The position numbers were made by a program, and so were the translations under genes. The notes under the pieces are model-generated. The model was not told the origin of the DNA. It searched no databases and saw nothing but the letters and a program-made list of their open reading frames with translations. Below, one piece after another: positions 20,443 through 31,985 of a stretch of 41,543 bases of DNA (the first letter of the stretch is position 1; each line of letters begins with the position of its first letter). Source of the DNA: Perkinsus olseni (Eukaryota > Perkinsozoa > Perkinsida); assembly GCA_013115125.1 (NCBI GenBank), contig JABANN010000297.1, forward strand, positions 1 to 41,543, written 5' to 3'.

Positions 20443-23400
20443 CTAAAGGACGTCGTGGACATGAGTCTTCACTGGGTGCTGCGCTGGCTCACTGGGCAGG
20501 GGATGAGGGGCCACAGCAGACTTCTCAATTGGGTCACTCTCCACCCAGACTGTGAACCAATCGACATCAGGATGAGGTGGGCATGGAGGAATGTCCCTGA
20601 TCTCATCCTCGCGAACACCTGACAACAATAGCCCAACGACTCACAGGGCGACAGCCACTAAAGGAGCAACTGTAGTGGATGATACAAACACGACATCACC
20701 ATGACACTCGATGAATCGACGACAGAGAAGGCAAAGCCCTCAGGGCACCGAGTGTATATACGGGTGGGGCAGTGGTGAGGCAGGGGCATGACACTACTGC
20801 TACTACTACCAATTTTGATGTTGGTGCGTTCATGACTGTAGACGAGTAAATTCTGGCAGAGTGCTCCGAGACGGAATAGTAAACCGCTGAGACGATACCA
20901 CGGGAAGGTAATGCACCTACAGACCAGGCGGCGGTGGTCCCCATCAAGATGCTACCGGTACCCCCTACGTGCAGAGAGTGCTACGCAGTTCCTTCCTCTC
21001 ACGCAGTACAACGATTTGGAAGACAGCAACAACGAAGTAGAGGAGGGCCGTGAAGACCATAGTCATCATCAATAGGCCAATCCAATCTCTCAATAGTAAG
21101 CCGCAGAGGAGGAAGACTCGGAGCCAATCGAGAACGATAGCCAGTAACTGAGAAGCATCGAAATGATGGTGCTGATAACAATGCTCATGGTAGTGGCTGA
21201 CCTCCTGCAGGAAGTATGGCTTCAAAGCTAGGCTAGGGACATGACAAAATGATGCAGGATGGAATACTTCAAACAAGTAGGAGAATGTCTTCTTGTGAGA
21301 TGTTAATTCCCACGACTTCACACGTTGACGGAACAGAACCTGTCATCACGCAATACTAACGAGGCAGTAGTAAGGATGCCTGTAGCGGTACCGTCCAAGA
21401 ATCAGGGGCGTAAGTAGGGACGATGGCCTGGGCGCAGGATATGATCTTAGAACTGTCTCTTTTACGGAGTAGGGAGAGGCCCATGTACCTTCGAACAACG
21501 AGCTAACAGACCGCTGCCGATAAGAGGCCCTGCATATCCTCGCCATTGAAGACCGTGTCATGCTCATAGAAAACCTCATCTAGAGCTTCTCGGTCCCAGA
21601 GGGCGATGGCACCATGGCATGATAAACACCTGAATACTCCTCAACTGTTCACCATCTTCATCAGTCGTGAGGTTGGAAGGGCGATACCTCGACATGGTTG
21701 CCTGTAGTAACTTATGGACAGCAGCCATCTTATACTCGACATCTTGGCAGCGCACAAGGAGGTTAGGCCGTCCATCCGGTGATGCCGCTGTGATCGGGAA
21801 GTGCACCTGGAGAGGGCCTTTCATGAAAGCATTGCGTGGAGGCCGAGCTGACAGCTTTGATGGTATGGTCCTTCTCAAGATGCTCCTGCGGGATGTGGAG
21901 ATCTGGTGGTAGTGGGACATCATCGTCAATAATGACTGCGAACCTGGCACTAGAACTCCCTCCTCCGCAACGGCAGACCGTGGGCCTACCTAAAGTCCTT
22001 GACCCTGGAGTACCGGGAAAGAAATGGTATCCAGTATTTGTTGCACCAATAGAAAGCGAAGGTCTTATTGCCCTCTGGAATGTACAAGTAATTAATATCG
22101 GGATGAACCTATACCGAAACTTCCCCGTGAAGCAGTGTGAAGTACTGCTTACCTGCTGAACGGCCCATTGTGTGTGGTCCTGCGGATGGAGGCTGGGACC
22201 ATTGTCGCACACGAAGATGTGCCCAGGAGGGAAGACCATCATAGCAGATCGTAGAGTGGTAGTAAAAGTATCAAAGCGCTCAGCGGTCATCGTAGACATA
22301 TGACAGGCGACCATTAGACAACAGTCTCTGGCCATTGATTGGTTCATGACCTGATGGTAACGGGGAGAGTTATAATAATGAAGCCATTGTCGCATGGCCG
22401 GGCGTACAAAGTCGGCTGTGACGGTATCTTCGCTGCTGTCCCGACTGAGGTTGAGGTCTACTGCATCGCCACCATGCATATCCACTCGAGGAGTGTCCAT
22501 CGCATCCTCATCTTCATACCCACGGCCCTCCTCTAGGGCTCCATTAGTAACCTCATCAACAGCTATCTTCATAGCAACCTGAGAAGAATCTTCGCTCCAT
22601 CATGGTCAGTGATAGTGAACTCACTTGAAGATGACGGCTGAAGACCGGCGCCCTAGGCCACTTGACGACGCAGCAGGCGATGAGGAAGAGGAAGGTATCC
22701 AGCATGACATCGATGAATATGAGGAGGTCGAGCCAGGAAGACATACGCCAAATTGATATGTTCCCAAAAAGGGCGTCCAGTGCCTACGAGGCGAAGATAA
22801 ACCGGGGCTTTGAGTGCACCCGTGCTACCGTTCGTTTGGTCTTAACTTGTTGTGGCGAGAAGTAAATAATAAGATATAGTGTGACGATGATGAGGAGTAG
22901 GAAGAATATGTTGAGGAGAACAGTACGGAAGCGTTGCTTGGTGAGGAACGTGGTGAGCTTCTGTTCCCTCAGCTCCTTCCACTGTCTCAGCCTCCTTCTC
23001 CAGGCGTTACTCTCATAACGCTTCCTAGGGTCTCTCGATCGTAGCTGTGATCTCCTGCGTAAACCAGAATAGAGTACATGCACCAATGACGATAGCGCGA
23101 CCTACACTTTGCTGTCCATCAGGCCAGCACTGCCTCCCAAGCTATCATAGGGCCCCGAGCCTCGGGGCGTGGCAGAGTGGTGGCCAGATGACGAGGTATT
23201 AGGCACTGGCGAGAGGCCTAGGGAGGACACCCCTCACAACAGCCATGCGCCAGTCTTCTCGACTACCGGCAAAGCTTCTCGGTGTGGCCCTAGGAGTGAT
23301 GCCAGTAGTGGTAGTAGGTGGACCACCCATCTGATGACTGTATACAGAGCTGAGATCATACCTGCTATTGCTTTGGCAGGACCAGGGCGTTGGAGCCTTG

Positions 23401-24557
23401 GCAAAGTACGCTGTGCCTGGTATGGAAGAGGTATCGCTATCAGCTTTATACGCCAACTGGGCTTCCTCGTCCCATCTCAGCTCTATCTGAGCCCTCAGGT
23501 ACCTGCCTTGAATACTGTTCATCGCCCCTCAACTCCATGCAACCTCACGCTCTTTTCTCAGGAAGTTCAACGGCCATCTTCGCGAGACCCTCCGCCTTCT
23601 CTTTACGGAGGTTGATGTCAACATGTCGCAGTATGAGCTCAGCCACAAACCAGAATATAATGATAAAACCAACACCAGCGACGAGGCCTCTCATCGCCAC
23701 TATGTTGGAAGGGGATACACTATAGTCGTTGTTACCTAGGTTGGGATACCGTATGACGGCTAAGGAGAGCCCTACAGTAAGAGCCGTCGAGTATATCAGC
23801 GCAGTTCATAGTAACCACCACTGGAGAGAAATCCTGTCTACGACCGACAAGGATATCACACTGGAGTGGCACAGCGCCATAAGCTTCATCGTCATCAAGA
23901 GTCGAAGGGTCGGGGCATCTGATCATGACCATCAACGATGGTAGCCGAGGAGGCATCGCGGCGTACCTCTGCGTGGAGCCTGATACACGGCACGTGTTGC
24001 CGCAGTAATCGAGTGAGTAACAAACGATGTCGTTCTCATGGTGAGCCTTCGACGGTATGACGCACTTCCCTCGACTGAACGGCGAGCCACCCGCTACCGC
24101 ACCCACACCGTCACTGGGGCTCACCGCTCGTCTAGATCGGCGTTCTCGGACACCGCGAAACCGTTCTCCGCTATGATGGCCACTGCCGCCGTTTTGTAAG
24201 GAAGCGACACCTACGACGTTTTGATAGGGGTATTGGCGTTGTCCTCAGCCCTGACCTGGCAACGGGGGCCATCCGGGACCTCCAGGCTGGAGGCGAACGT
24301 GTGGGCCAGCTGTGGGCATTCGTATATCGGGTAAATGCCGATACTCTCCTCGATGATCCACGTGTATCTGACTTGATACGCTACAGCGTTGTTGAGAGTG
24401 AGGCTGCCTACCCCCACGACCACCAAGTGCAAGCTGTCCCTAGACTGATGGTGAGAGATATGAACAGGACTATGATACGTGTAAAGATCGGGCAAAGGGA
24501 TGGCTTCTGGACCTTGGGCACCTTCAGGGGAGCACGACCTGTCTCCTCAGCTCCCAT
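20443..24557 (-). CDS. Polytopic GT2 glycosyltransferase with Cys-rich luminal N-domain (copy D)
   Basis: Paralogue of the gene at 13821-18545, same strand, ATG at 24557 (MGAEETGRAPLKV), stop at 20443. Clear 5' exons are 24557-24256, 24210-24125, 24074-23967, 23918-23776, 23735-23549 and 23502-23362. The protein has a signal anchor ending ACTWW, a Cys-rich luminal domain (DGPRCQ, GKCVIPS, CYSLDYCGNTC, RCPDPSTLDDD, DILDGSYC), span 2 (GLVAGVGFIIIFWFVAELIL), the conserved AWRRRLRQWKELR helix, spans 3 and 4, then the GT2 core: CDNGPS, INYLYIPEGNKTFAFYW, FAVIIDDDVPLP (near 21930), QDVEYKMAAVHKL, LSCHGAIALWDR, NGEDMYMG and RQRVKSW (near 21320). Two spans and DIPPCPPHPDVDWF close it. Two oddities: exon 1 needs one extra G in a five-G run near 24412-24416 to stay in frame with its paralogue, and the intron after NGED uses a GC donor. 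Confidence 0.78.
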
Positions 24558-24986
24558 TCAATGGTTAAACAGTCTAACACCGGCCCGCCACTGCATTTCC
24601 GCTTACACTAAACTCAACCCTACTTTCATGATGGACTGAACATCTCTCGTTTAATGACGCAGCGCCACCCCCATCCCTTCCCAGAACCCTCAAAGCAGTG
24701 CTAAGGCTGTGTCATACCGTGTGCAGGACAATAGAGGACGGCGAAGAGCTGAGTACTGCAGAGCACAGTGATCATGAACATGCGCTCGTTCGGTTTCGCT
24801 CCGCCGAAAGAGCATAATTTTTAGCGCGCGCCCATTAAATGATCGAAGTCTTTTATCCACTCAGGGCGGGAACCCACGGATACCTGACCCTTGGTCAGTA
24901 ATGGATGGATTATCGTAGCTAATACTTTATTAAACTCATTCTTCCCCTACTCTGGCCTGTTGGCCTTCCCATTCCCCTCGGCTGCA
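24558..24986. other. Divergent promoter region between GT2 copy D and cathepsin C gene 1
   Basis: The starts of the two genes face away from each other here, so this 430-bp stretch must carry both promoters. It contains one copy of the short GTTTCGCTCCGC motif (24793-24804) inside an imperfect palindrome. No ORF with support was seen. Confidence 0.5.
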
Positions 24987-27900
24987 ATGATCAGCCTTAT
25001 CTTGCCTTTACTGCTACTGACAGGGCGGGCTGACCTCCCTCTACACTGCACTGTTGAGGACGCTGAAGGTCGGTATCGGAGGCCATTGCCGATCGTCGTA
25101 TGCCGCTATGCTCAGGCTGGTGGCAGCTGTACCTCCTAGAGGGTCCCGTGCCTGACTGGAGTAATCCAGCTGGGCAGGCGGACAACTTCTGTGGATACAC
25201 TCCTATAAACAGCAACGAGGGCAACATAGCCCGGGGTCAACAGGTCATCATTACTTCACTTTGCCGCGGGTCGTTACTTGTGGTGCAGGTACAGCAGCTT
25301 ATGGACGCAACCACCCAGAGTGGCGGGGAGCTCACTCCTCTGGCCACACAGAAGATACTGAGTATCCCCTTAACCTCTTCCGCGGCGGGCAGTACTCAAG
25401 CTCAGATATGACGCTGTCATCGAGCCCTGTCATCGACCTCCACCTATCGATGGACCAGGAAGTCAGCGATGGCCGGGATCATCATCTGAAGGTAGACGGC
25501 TCCTGTAAAACTGCTGCACAGAGGACTCGAATCAGATCCTGGATGACGTTGGAGCCTACAGGGGCAGCTGGTCTGTTGGTTACGACGAAGGCCTAGTGTT
25601 GAAACATTTGGTCTTGAGTAAGTCGGATCATGTAGCTCCTCTCGCTGTACCGTTTCTGCCTTAGATGATGCGACTCCACCACGCAATATGGCCGCCTTCT
25701 TCCGCTACCGCTGCCTCGCTGATAACACGCACTGTGGAGACTATAATGATTTCGAAAACGAGTGCTCGGGGCAGGGCTGCTGTGGAGCATCTTCCGCGTT
25801 AACTGGAAAGTTCAGTATCGTTTTCGTTGCAGGTTCGGTTCCACTGACGGCTACGAGTCCCTATGTGGCCAAACTCTGATTGGGTGGTGGAATTCGGTCG
25901 GCGGAGCGAAGCAGGGTTGCTTCTGGATGAGGAAAAAGAGCTACGAGGAGGCGAATAAGGTCAGCTGATATCCGAGGTGTTTGGGTGGACCTCGACCGCT
26001 TTGCAGATCCACAGCGTCGCAATAGCCGGCGGAGACGAACGGCCTGTTTCCCAGAGCTCTACTACCCTCTCGGCACTCATCGCTCTGAGGGAAGGAAGAC
26101 GCAAGGCTAAAGCATCACGGTAGGGGTCTCAACACTTGGACAATCAGGGGTGGAGCCTCGATCGGGACTTTTGGAACAAGACATTCCAAGTGAATGACGA
26201 TTCGGTTCGCGATCCGTCGACATCGTGGTGGCATATCTCTCATGATTCTTCGAATGCCAGTGATGTTCACAGTAGGACAGCAGTCACCGTAATTATTGAT
26301 GTGTCCTTCCTCAGTTCTCGCGCCCTCTCTCTGAGCATGAGGGGTATCGACAGCGGTCCATTAGATGAGGTAAGCTGGGACTGATTACCCGGCAGCATCA
26401 CGGCTCTCAGATTGCGGCAGATGAGGACGCCGACGGGGGGTATGCAGATTTAAAGGGGAGGTAGCCAAAGCAATGCCGGAGAGCGTGCCTTTAGAGGACA
26501 TGCGGTCAGGTACCACATCCTGAGTGAAGGCGATTACCCCGACTACGGCTACGACGATGAGGTCAGAGTGTACCGCTCCTATACCGGCCAAGATGAAGTG
26601 TTCAGGCGCCCATCAAATACCCTCCGCAACCAGCAGATGAAGCTTGTATGAATACCAACAAAATTGAGGATGCCAACCTAATGTCATCACTCCCCAAGGC
26701 GTATGATTTTCGTGAAGAGTTTCCGAACTTCGGAGGTATCACGCGGACCCCGTGCTGTTCTCGCTCAGACTTTGTCTCAGGTCTTGAGGCCCAGCAAATG
26801 CTATGCGGCAGCTGTTACGCTATAGGCGCGGTGTCTGCCCTTCAGACTGCCATAGCCCGGCAGTTCCGAAGTGTTGGGATGGCCCTTCCCGTCAATTGGA
26901 GCCTATCAGTTCAGGGGGTGAGCGAGGCGACGGTCTCTTCCTTGTCACCTCTGGGATGTTGGCAGGCGCTGTCTTGCAGCTATTCTTCCCAGGGCTGTAA
27001 TGGTGGATTCCCAGGTGATACTCCTGGCCGGACTCCACCGTTCCCATCCCTACTCTGCAACTAGGTATAATGGCATTCGACCTGACTGCACAGGGTGTAC
27101 CTCAAGCCTCCTGCATGCCGTACGACGGGGCTTACCGCGTGCCAAGGATAATTTATCGCCGTCCGAACCGTCTCGGATTGAACGCTCCACAGCGCTTTCT
27201 TCCTCTTGACTGTAGGGTTAGCTGTGCTCTTGGTAGGTATCAAGGCACACCGGAATCATGTGATCGTTCCTGCTACAAGGATCCTAAGAAACTGTGGTAT
27301 GCTAAGGACTTCGGCTATGTTGGTAAGGTGACCGCGCCCCCACTGTGGCAGAGTGTAGTGCTTCCCCAGGAGGGTTTTATGGCCGCTGCAGTGAGGCTTT
27401 GATCAAACAGCATATAATGGAGTAGGATTGGCACCTGCAACTAGGCTTTCACATGTACCTCAGGAATGGCCCGGTCTCTGTCGCAGTGAATGCCCAGAGT
27501 GACTTGCTCCCAAGGTCTCCTCACAACATCACCGGCTTTGATGCCGGCACGCCATATGGGACGGAGCACAGCGTTATCGAGGGCAACTCCGTGGGTTTAT
27601 CGCTGTGTTGACTGCTGCTCTTATTCCTCTCTGTGGTAAGGTAAGGGTGACGGCTAGGCGCCTGCCTTCCATAGGGAGGAAGACTCTTGATGCTCACCTC
27701 TTCACGGTCGGCAGCAGCTTCAGAAGCATCGAGATCAGAAACAGCACTTCGTTGATTCAGAGAATGACAGCTAAAGGTGAGCATCAGCTACGAGGTGGTA
27801 TAGACGGCAGCTCCGTTACAGCAACTTCCCATCGAGACCTCACACTGAAAGCGAAATTGGTTAAAGGAGTCACTTCATGGCCCCATGCGGCGGAGGATAT

Positions 27901-28445
27901 TGCACGCATACTCAAGTCCACCGGCCTTGGTGAATACCGGCTAGGAAACCCTCAGTATCTAGGTGAGTTAACTACTGCCCGTACGACTGCTTGACACTAT
28001 GTCGTTCCTTCTTGGGAAAAGGTCATTCGGATCTCCCGGAGGCGCTGGTTGTCGCGAGGCTGTTGCATTTCCCTTGCGAGAATGGGGATGATCTCGCTGG
28101 ACTCGGCTTCTGTTTTGGTTCAGGCATCGATAGGTGGGAGTATACCAACCATGCTCTGCTCGTCACCGGATGGGGATCGGAGATGGACCACAAGGCTGGC
28201 AAGGAAGTGGACTATTGGATAGCTAGGAACTCATGGGGCTCTACCTGGGGTGAGTACCCACCAGTGGCTTATGTGCAGTTCGCTATCACCCGACCTCTTA
28301 GGGCCTAGCAAAGACGGGTATGTCAAAATACTGAGAGGAGTGAACTTTGGTGGTATCGAGTCTCAGGCTGTATCGATAATACCAGACCCCTGCAGAGGGG
28401 CTTTCCGGGGTGAGTACACTACTCGACGCATCACCAGTCGCTTGA
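24987..28445 (+). CDS. Cathepsin C-like (dipeptidyl peptidase I) cysteine protease, gene 1
   Basis: A multi-exon gene from ATG at 24987. In order: signal peptide (MISLILPLLLLTGRA); the exclusion domain of cathepsin C (DLPLHCTVEDAEG, FCGYTPIN, GSWSVGYDEGLVL, LCGQTLIGWW then KQGCFWMRKK); the propeptide; the mature start (AYDFREEFPNF); the catalytic segment AQQMLCGSCYAIGAVSALQ with oxyanion Gln and nucleophile Cys; SCSYSSQGCNGGFPG; YLRNGPVSVAVNAQSD; then YTNHALLVTGW with the His, YWIARNSWGSTWG with the Asn, and GYVKILRGVNFGGIES. This is papain family C1A, the type that removes dipeptides in lysosome-like or secretory compartments; malaria DPAPs are relatives. About 130 residues lie between the central part and the His (27620-28000), an insertion absent from animal cathepsin C. 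The end is uncertain: a donor at 28410 or a stop soon after. Several propeptide exons (26000-26640) are approximate. Confidence 0.8.
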
Positions 28446-28672
28446 GATACGTACGAAGTTCCGTATATCTCAGATCATTTGGATCGTCATCTCCTCGAGA
28501 CGGGAAGGCCCGTATCCTCCTTACCCCATTCCATGCAAGGATGCTATGCATCATCATCATAGTTGTTATCTGAGTGGAGGTCTTTGCGTTCGCTATACGG
28601 TGGGTCGAAGGTAAAAGCGATAATGACGAGAAATTGAAACGGGGTCGTCACTGGCGAAGTAAAGACGGTCGA

Positions 28673-31600
28673 ATGAAAGGCCCATCGTCACCAGCAGCTC
28701 TTTCTGCACCGATGCGCAAGCGTCGATCGGCTGTCTTTGCCCTCGCAGTGGCAGCCGTGCTAGAGTGGACAGCGGCCGATCTACCCAGTCACTGTACGCG
28801 TGAGGACTCCAAAGGTGGCTCCATATTCCGTGATTTGTAAGCTCTAACTTACTGAGCCTTCAGGAAAGTGGCTGTTGTATTACCTGAAGGGTCCAGTGCC
28901 CGATTGGAGGACTGATACTGGAGGGAACTTCTGTGGCTATACGGCAATCAATACTAACAAAGGCAACTTAGCGATGGGCGAAAAGGTGCAAGCTAGCCTT
29001 GGATAATGGCCTGGGGAATATCCTTTTAGATCGCGAAGCTGATGCAGCGTGACCGGCCTACCAATGAGGACTTTACGGAAATCATCGGTAGGGCATGGGC
29101 TCACGGGGCTGCCTCGAACCTCGGCATAGGTATGGGTGTGGATGGAGGGCCGACCGAGATTGAGCTGTCTTTATCACAGAAGATTGAGGATGCTTATGGG
29201 GAGAAGGATGCTCATCATTTGATGGTAAACCGAAGCCTGCAGTCGGCCACCCGCCAGCGAGTTGATCTCAGATTCTCGATGCTTCCGATGCCTCGGTGCA
29301 GCTAGGGCACTGGTCGATGGGTTTCGATGAGTTTATCATCCTCAACAACTTCACTAGGCCTAACTCTACTGAAAGTACGATCACCTAGTCATCTATCAGC
29401 TCATGCCTTCACGCCCGATCAGCCCCGAGGAAGATAGACTTGTTCGTTCGCTACCGATGCACGGGGGAGAGGGAGTGCGGCGGGCCACAGGATGCCGAGT
29501 CACCGTAAGAAGCAGCAGCAATCGTCTTGTTTTCATCCCCCTGGGATGGCAGGGACGGCACAACCGAGGGCTACGTATCGTATTGCGGTCAAACCCTCGT
29601 CGGGTTCTGGTCCGCAATCGACGGGTCTGAGCAGGGCTGTGCTTGGGCGAGAAAAGTCGACACGGAGGAAGCTAACAAGGTGGGCCGATGGAAGTCCGGT
29701 AACCCACTGCTGTACACTTCGGCTCAGATACACAGCTTGGCGGTGCCTCACAGGGAAGGCACAGCTGGGCGTGCGACCAAGATACTAGCGCCTGAGTACA
29801 CCGTGATGGAGCCTTCGAGGAGGGTAGGGGAAGTCCATGCCCACGTCGAAGAGGTAGGAGTCTCGTCTATAATGAGCCCAGGATACGTCTCCACGGTCGT
29901 CAGGGCGAAGAGGAACGGTCAGTGAGCTACACAGGGATGAAGAAGAGACGGTAGGAACGAGACGGGTGGTAGCAGTCAGGAGGGTTTACTGTTGCCTGCC
30001 AAGATACCAACTGTATGAAGCTGAGCCGTTGCCCGATAACTTGGACTTCCCTTTCACCAAAGGCATTTTCGATCGGTTGCAGGAGGACAGCCCTGCGAAG
30101 GTGAGGCCTGCTGGGAGCTACTCCGACCCAACAGCCACATGGTGATGGATCTTTAGAATGATCGACATTTGGACCTCTGCCAAACGGAGGAGTTGTTTGA
30201 AGCCGATCGAATCCTCGCCACGCTACCAGAGGAAGTCCGAGCTTCCTACGACTTCAGACAACACTACGGTGACTACGGGAGTAATCCATCACCCTGAGGA
30301 CAGGGCCTTATCGTTAGTTCTCTAGGTCCGGTGAAGAACCAAGGCCCCTGTGGAGGATGCTATGCCATGGGTATCGCGGCTGCCGTCCAAGGGGCTATCT
30401 ACAAGGACTTCACATCAATGGGGATCCCCATACCAGATGACCTCGAACTTTCCCCTCAAGGGGTGGGCTGGGTTTGAGAGCTGCCCTACCGGAATTGTAT
30501 TGATCTTACCCGCAGATTCTCTCCTGCAGCTACACTGCTCAGGCGTGCAATGGTGGATTTCCAGGTGAGCTGATCGATAGTGGCGCCAAAGGACTCTGTG
30601 TTGGCAGGCTCCGTGGGCTTCGACCTACTCGTAACTGGTATAACGACGGAGCGATGCATGCCGTGGGTCATCGTTGCTCAGGTGGATTACGCGGTCAGAA
30701 CGCTCATTGCTAGGTATGCCTCCAATGACGGGAAATGCAAGCCCGAATGCTTCCATGATGAGAGGAAAGTGTGGTATATTAAAGAGGGCACTTACAAAGG
30801 TAGGGTACTGTGTGGGAGTTGAGCAACGTGTGATCGTGTGACCGATCGCAAGCATGTACTGCATAGTATCACGCATCACCTCTACGGAGGCCTCTGTGGT
30901 CGTGTAGAGGGTAGAGTTCCTCGCAGGTGGCTTCTACGGCCGATGTAGCATGGCAAGGATCATGCAGCATGTCTATCAGTGAGAACACCAGCCGAACATT
31001 GGTGGTGGTGGGAGGAGGAGGGCCCCCATTCAGGCATGGACCGATGCAAGTGGCAATAGAGGCCCCCAATGGTCTCACCCCTACTCTCTTCCGTGATATA
31101 GTGTCAAAAGACTTTCACCATGTGGAGCCCGACAGGAGCACAGCGGATCTGGTAGGCACAGCCCTAGATCACTGCTGGCTGCTCAGCTTCCACGACAGGT
31201 TGAAATTGCCGTTGCTAATACCCCCAGGAAGTTCCTCGACGTGCTCAACCACGTCAATTTGCGGGACCAGGACGTGGCCCTCAGCGAAGAGGATCGGACG
31301 CTTCTGCGTGAGTGCTTCTGAGCGATGTCGAGTGCCTTCTCTATCAGATAGTGCAGCGTGCCGTCGATTCTATCATACCTGTCCCCTCATGCATATCTCG
31401 TTCTCAGGGCATCTCCGTATCGCACCAGGGAAGCAGCCGGAAGCGGACGGTGATGTACACCTGCGGATACACGCCTCGTTCGAGCCCGACAAGACCGCCC
31501 TCTCCCGATCGTTGGAAACCCTCCTCTCCAGGTTCGGCAGCGGTTCCCAAATAGCAAGGATTGAAGCCATCGGTGAGCTGGGCAGATGCTTGCTGTTGAA

Positions 31601-31985
31601 GGAGCCTTTGACTGACGATAGGTTATGATCACTGGGGGTACACAAACCATGCTCTGGTCATTGTGGGCTGGGACTCAGAAACTGACCCCAATACAGGGAA
31701 AGAGCTGCCCTACTGGATCGTGAGGAACTCTTGGGGTCCCAACTGGGGTAATGCAACACCAGCCAAGCACAGTGCCATGTCTCCCATCTATCAGGTCCGT
31801 TCGGGGATGGCCATCTCAAACTCGAGCGTGGTATTAACCTTGGCGGTGTGGAGGCTCAGGCGATGTCCTTCTTGCCGGATCCCTGCCGAGGAGCCTACCG
31901 ACGTACCACACTTCCCCGATATCCTGTCGAGTCATTGATCCTCGCCCTCCTAGCGAAGTCTAGAGAACTCACGCTAAGGATGTAA
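28673..31985 (+). CDS. Cathepsin C-like (dipeptidyl peptidase I) cysteine protease, gene 2
   Basis: Tandem paralogue of the gene upstream, ATG at 28673 ([19 protein letters not shown]), then a hydrophobic signal segment. Parts: [48 protein letters not shown] with GCAWARK (exclusion domain), the mature start [12 protein letters not shown], the catalytic [58 protein letters not shown], and [17 protein letters not shown] to TAA at 31983-31985. Gln, Cys, His and Asn are all present. The residue before the nucleophile is Gly (CGGC) instead of Ser (CGSC in gene 1), a swap also seen in some active C1A enzymes. Introns after the signal exon and after NSWG..WG fall at the same codons as in gene 1. An insertion of about 190 residues (31040-31625) precedes the His and is unlike that of gene 1 in sequence. 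Confidence 0.8.
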
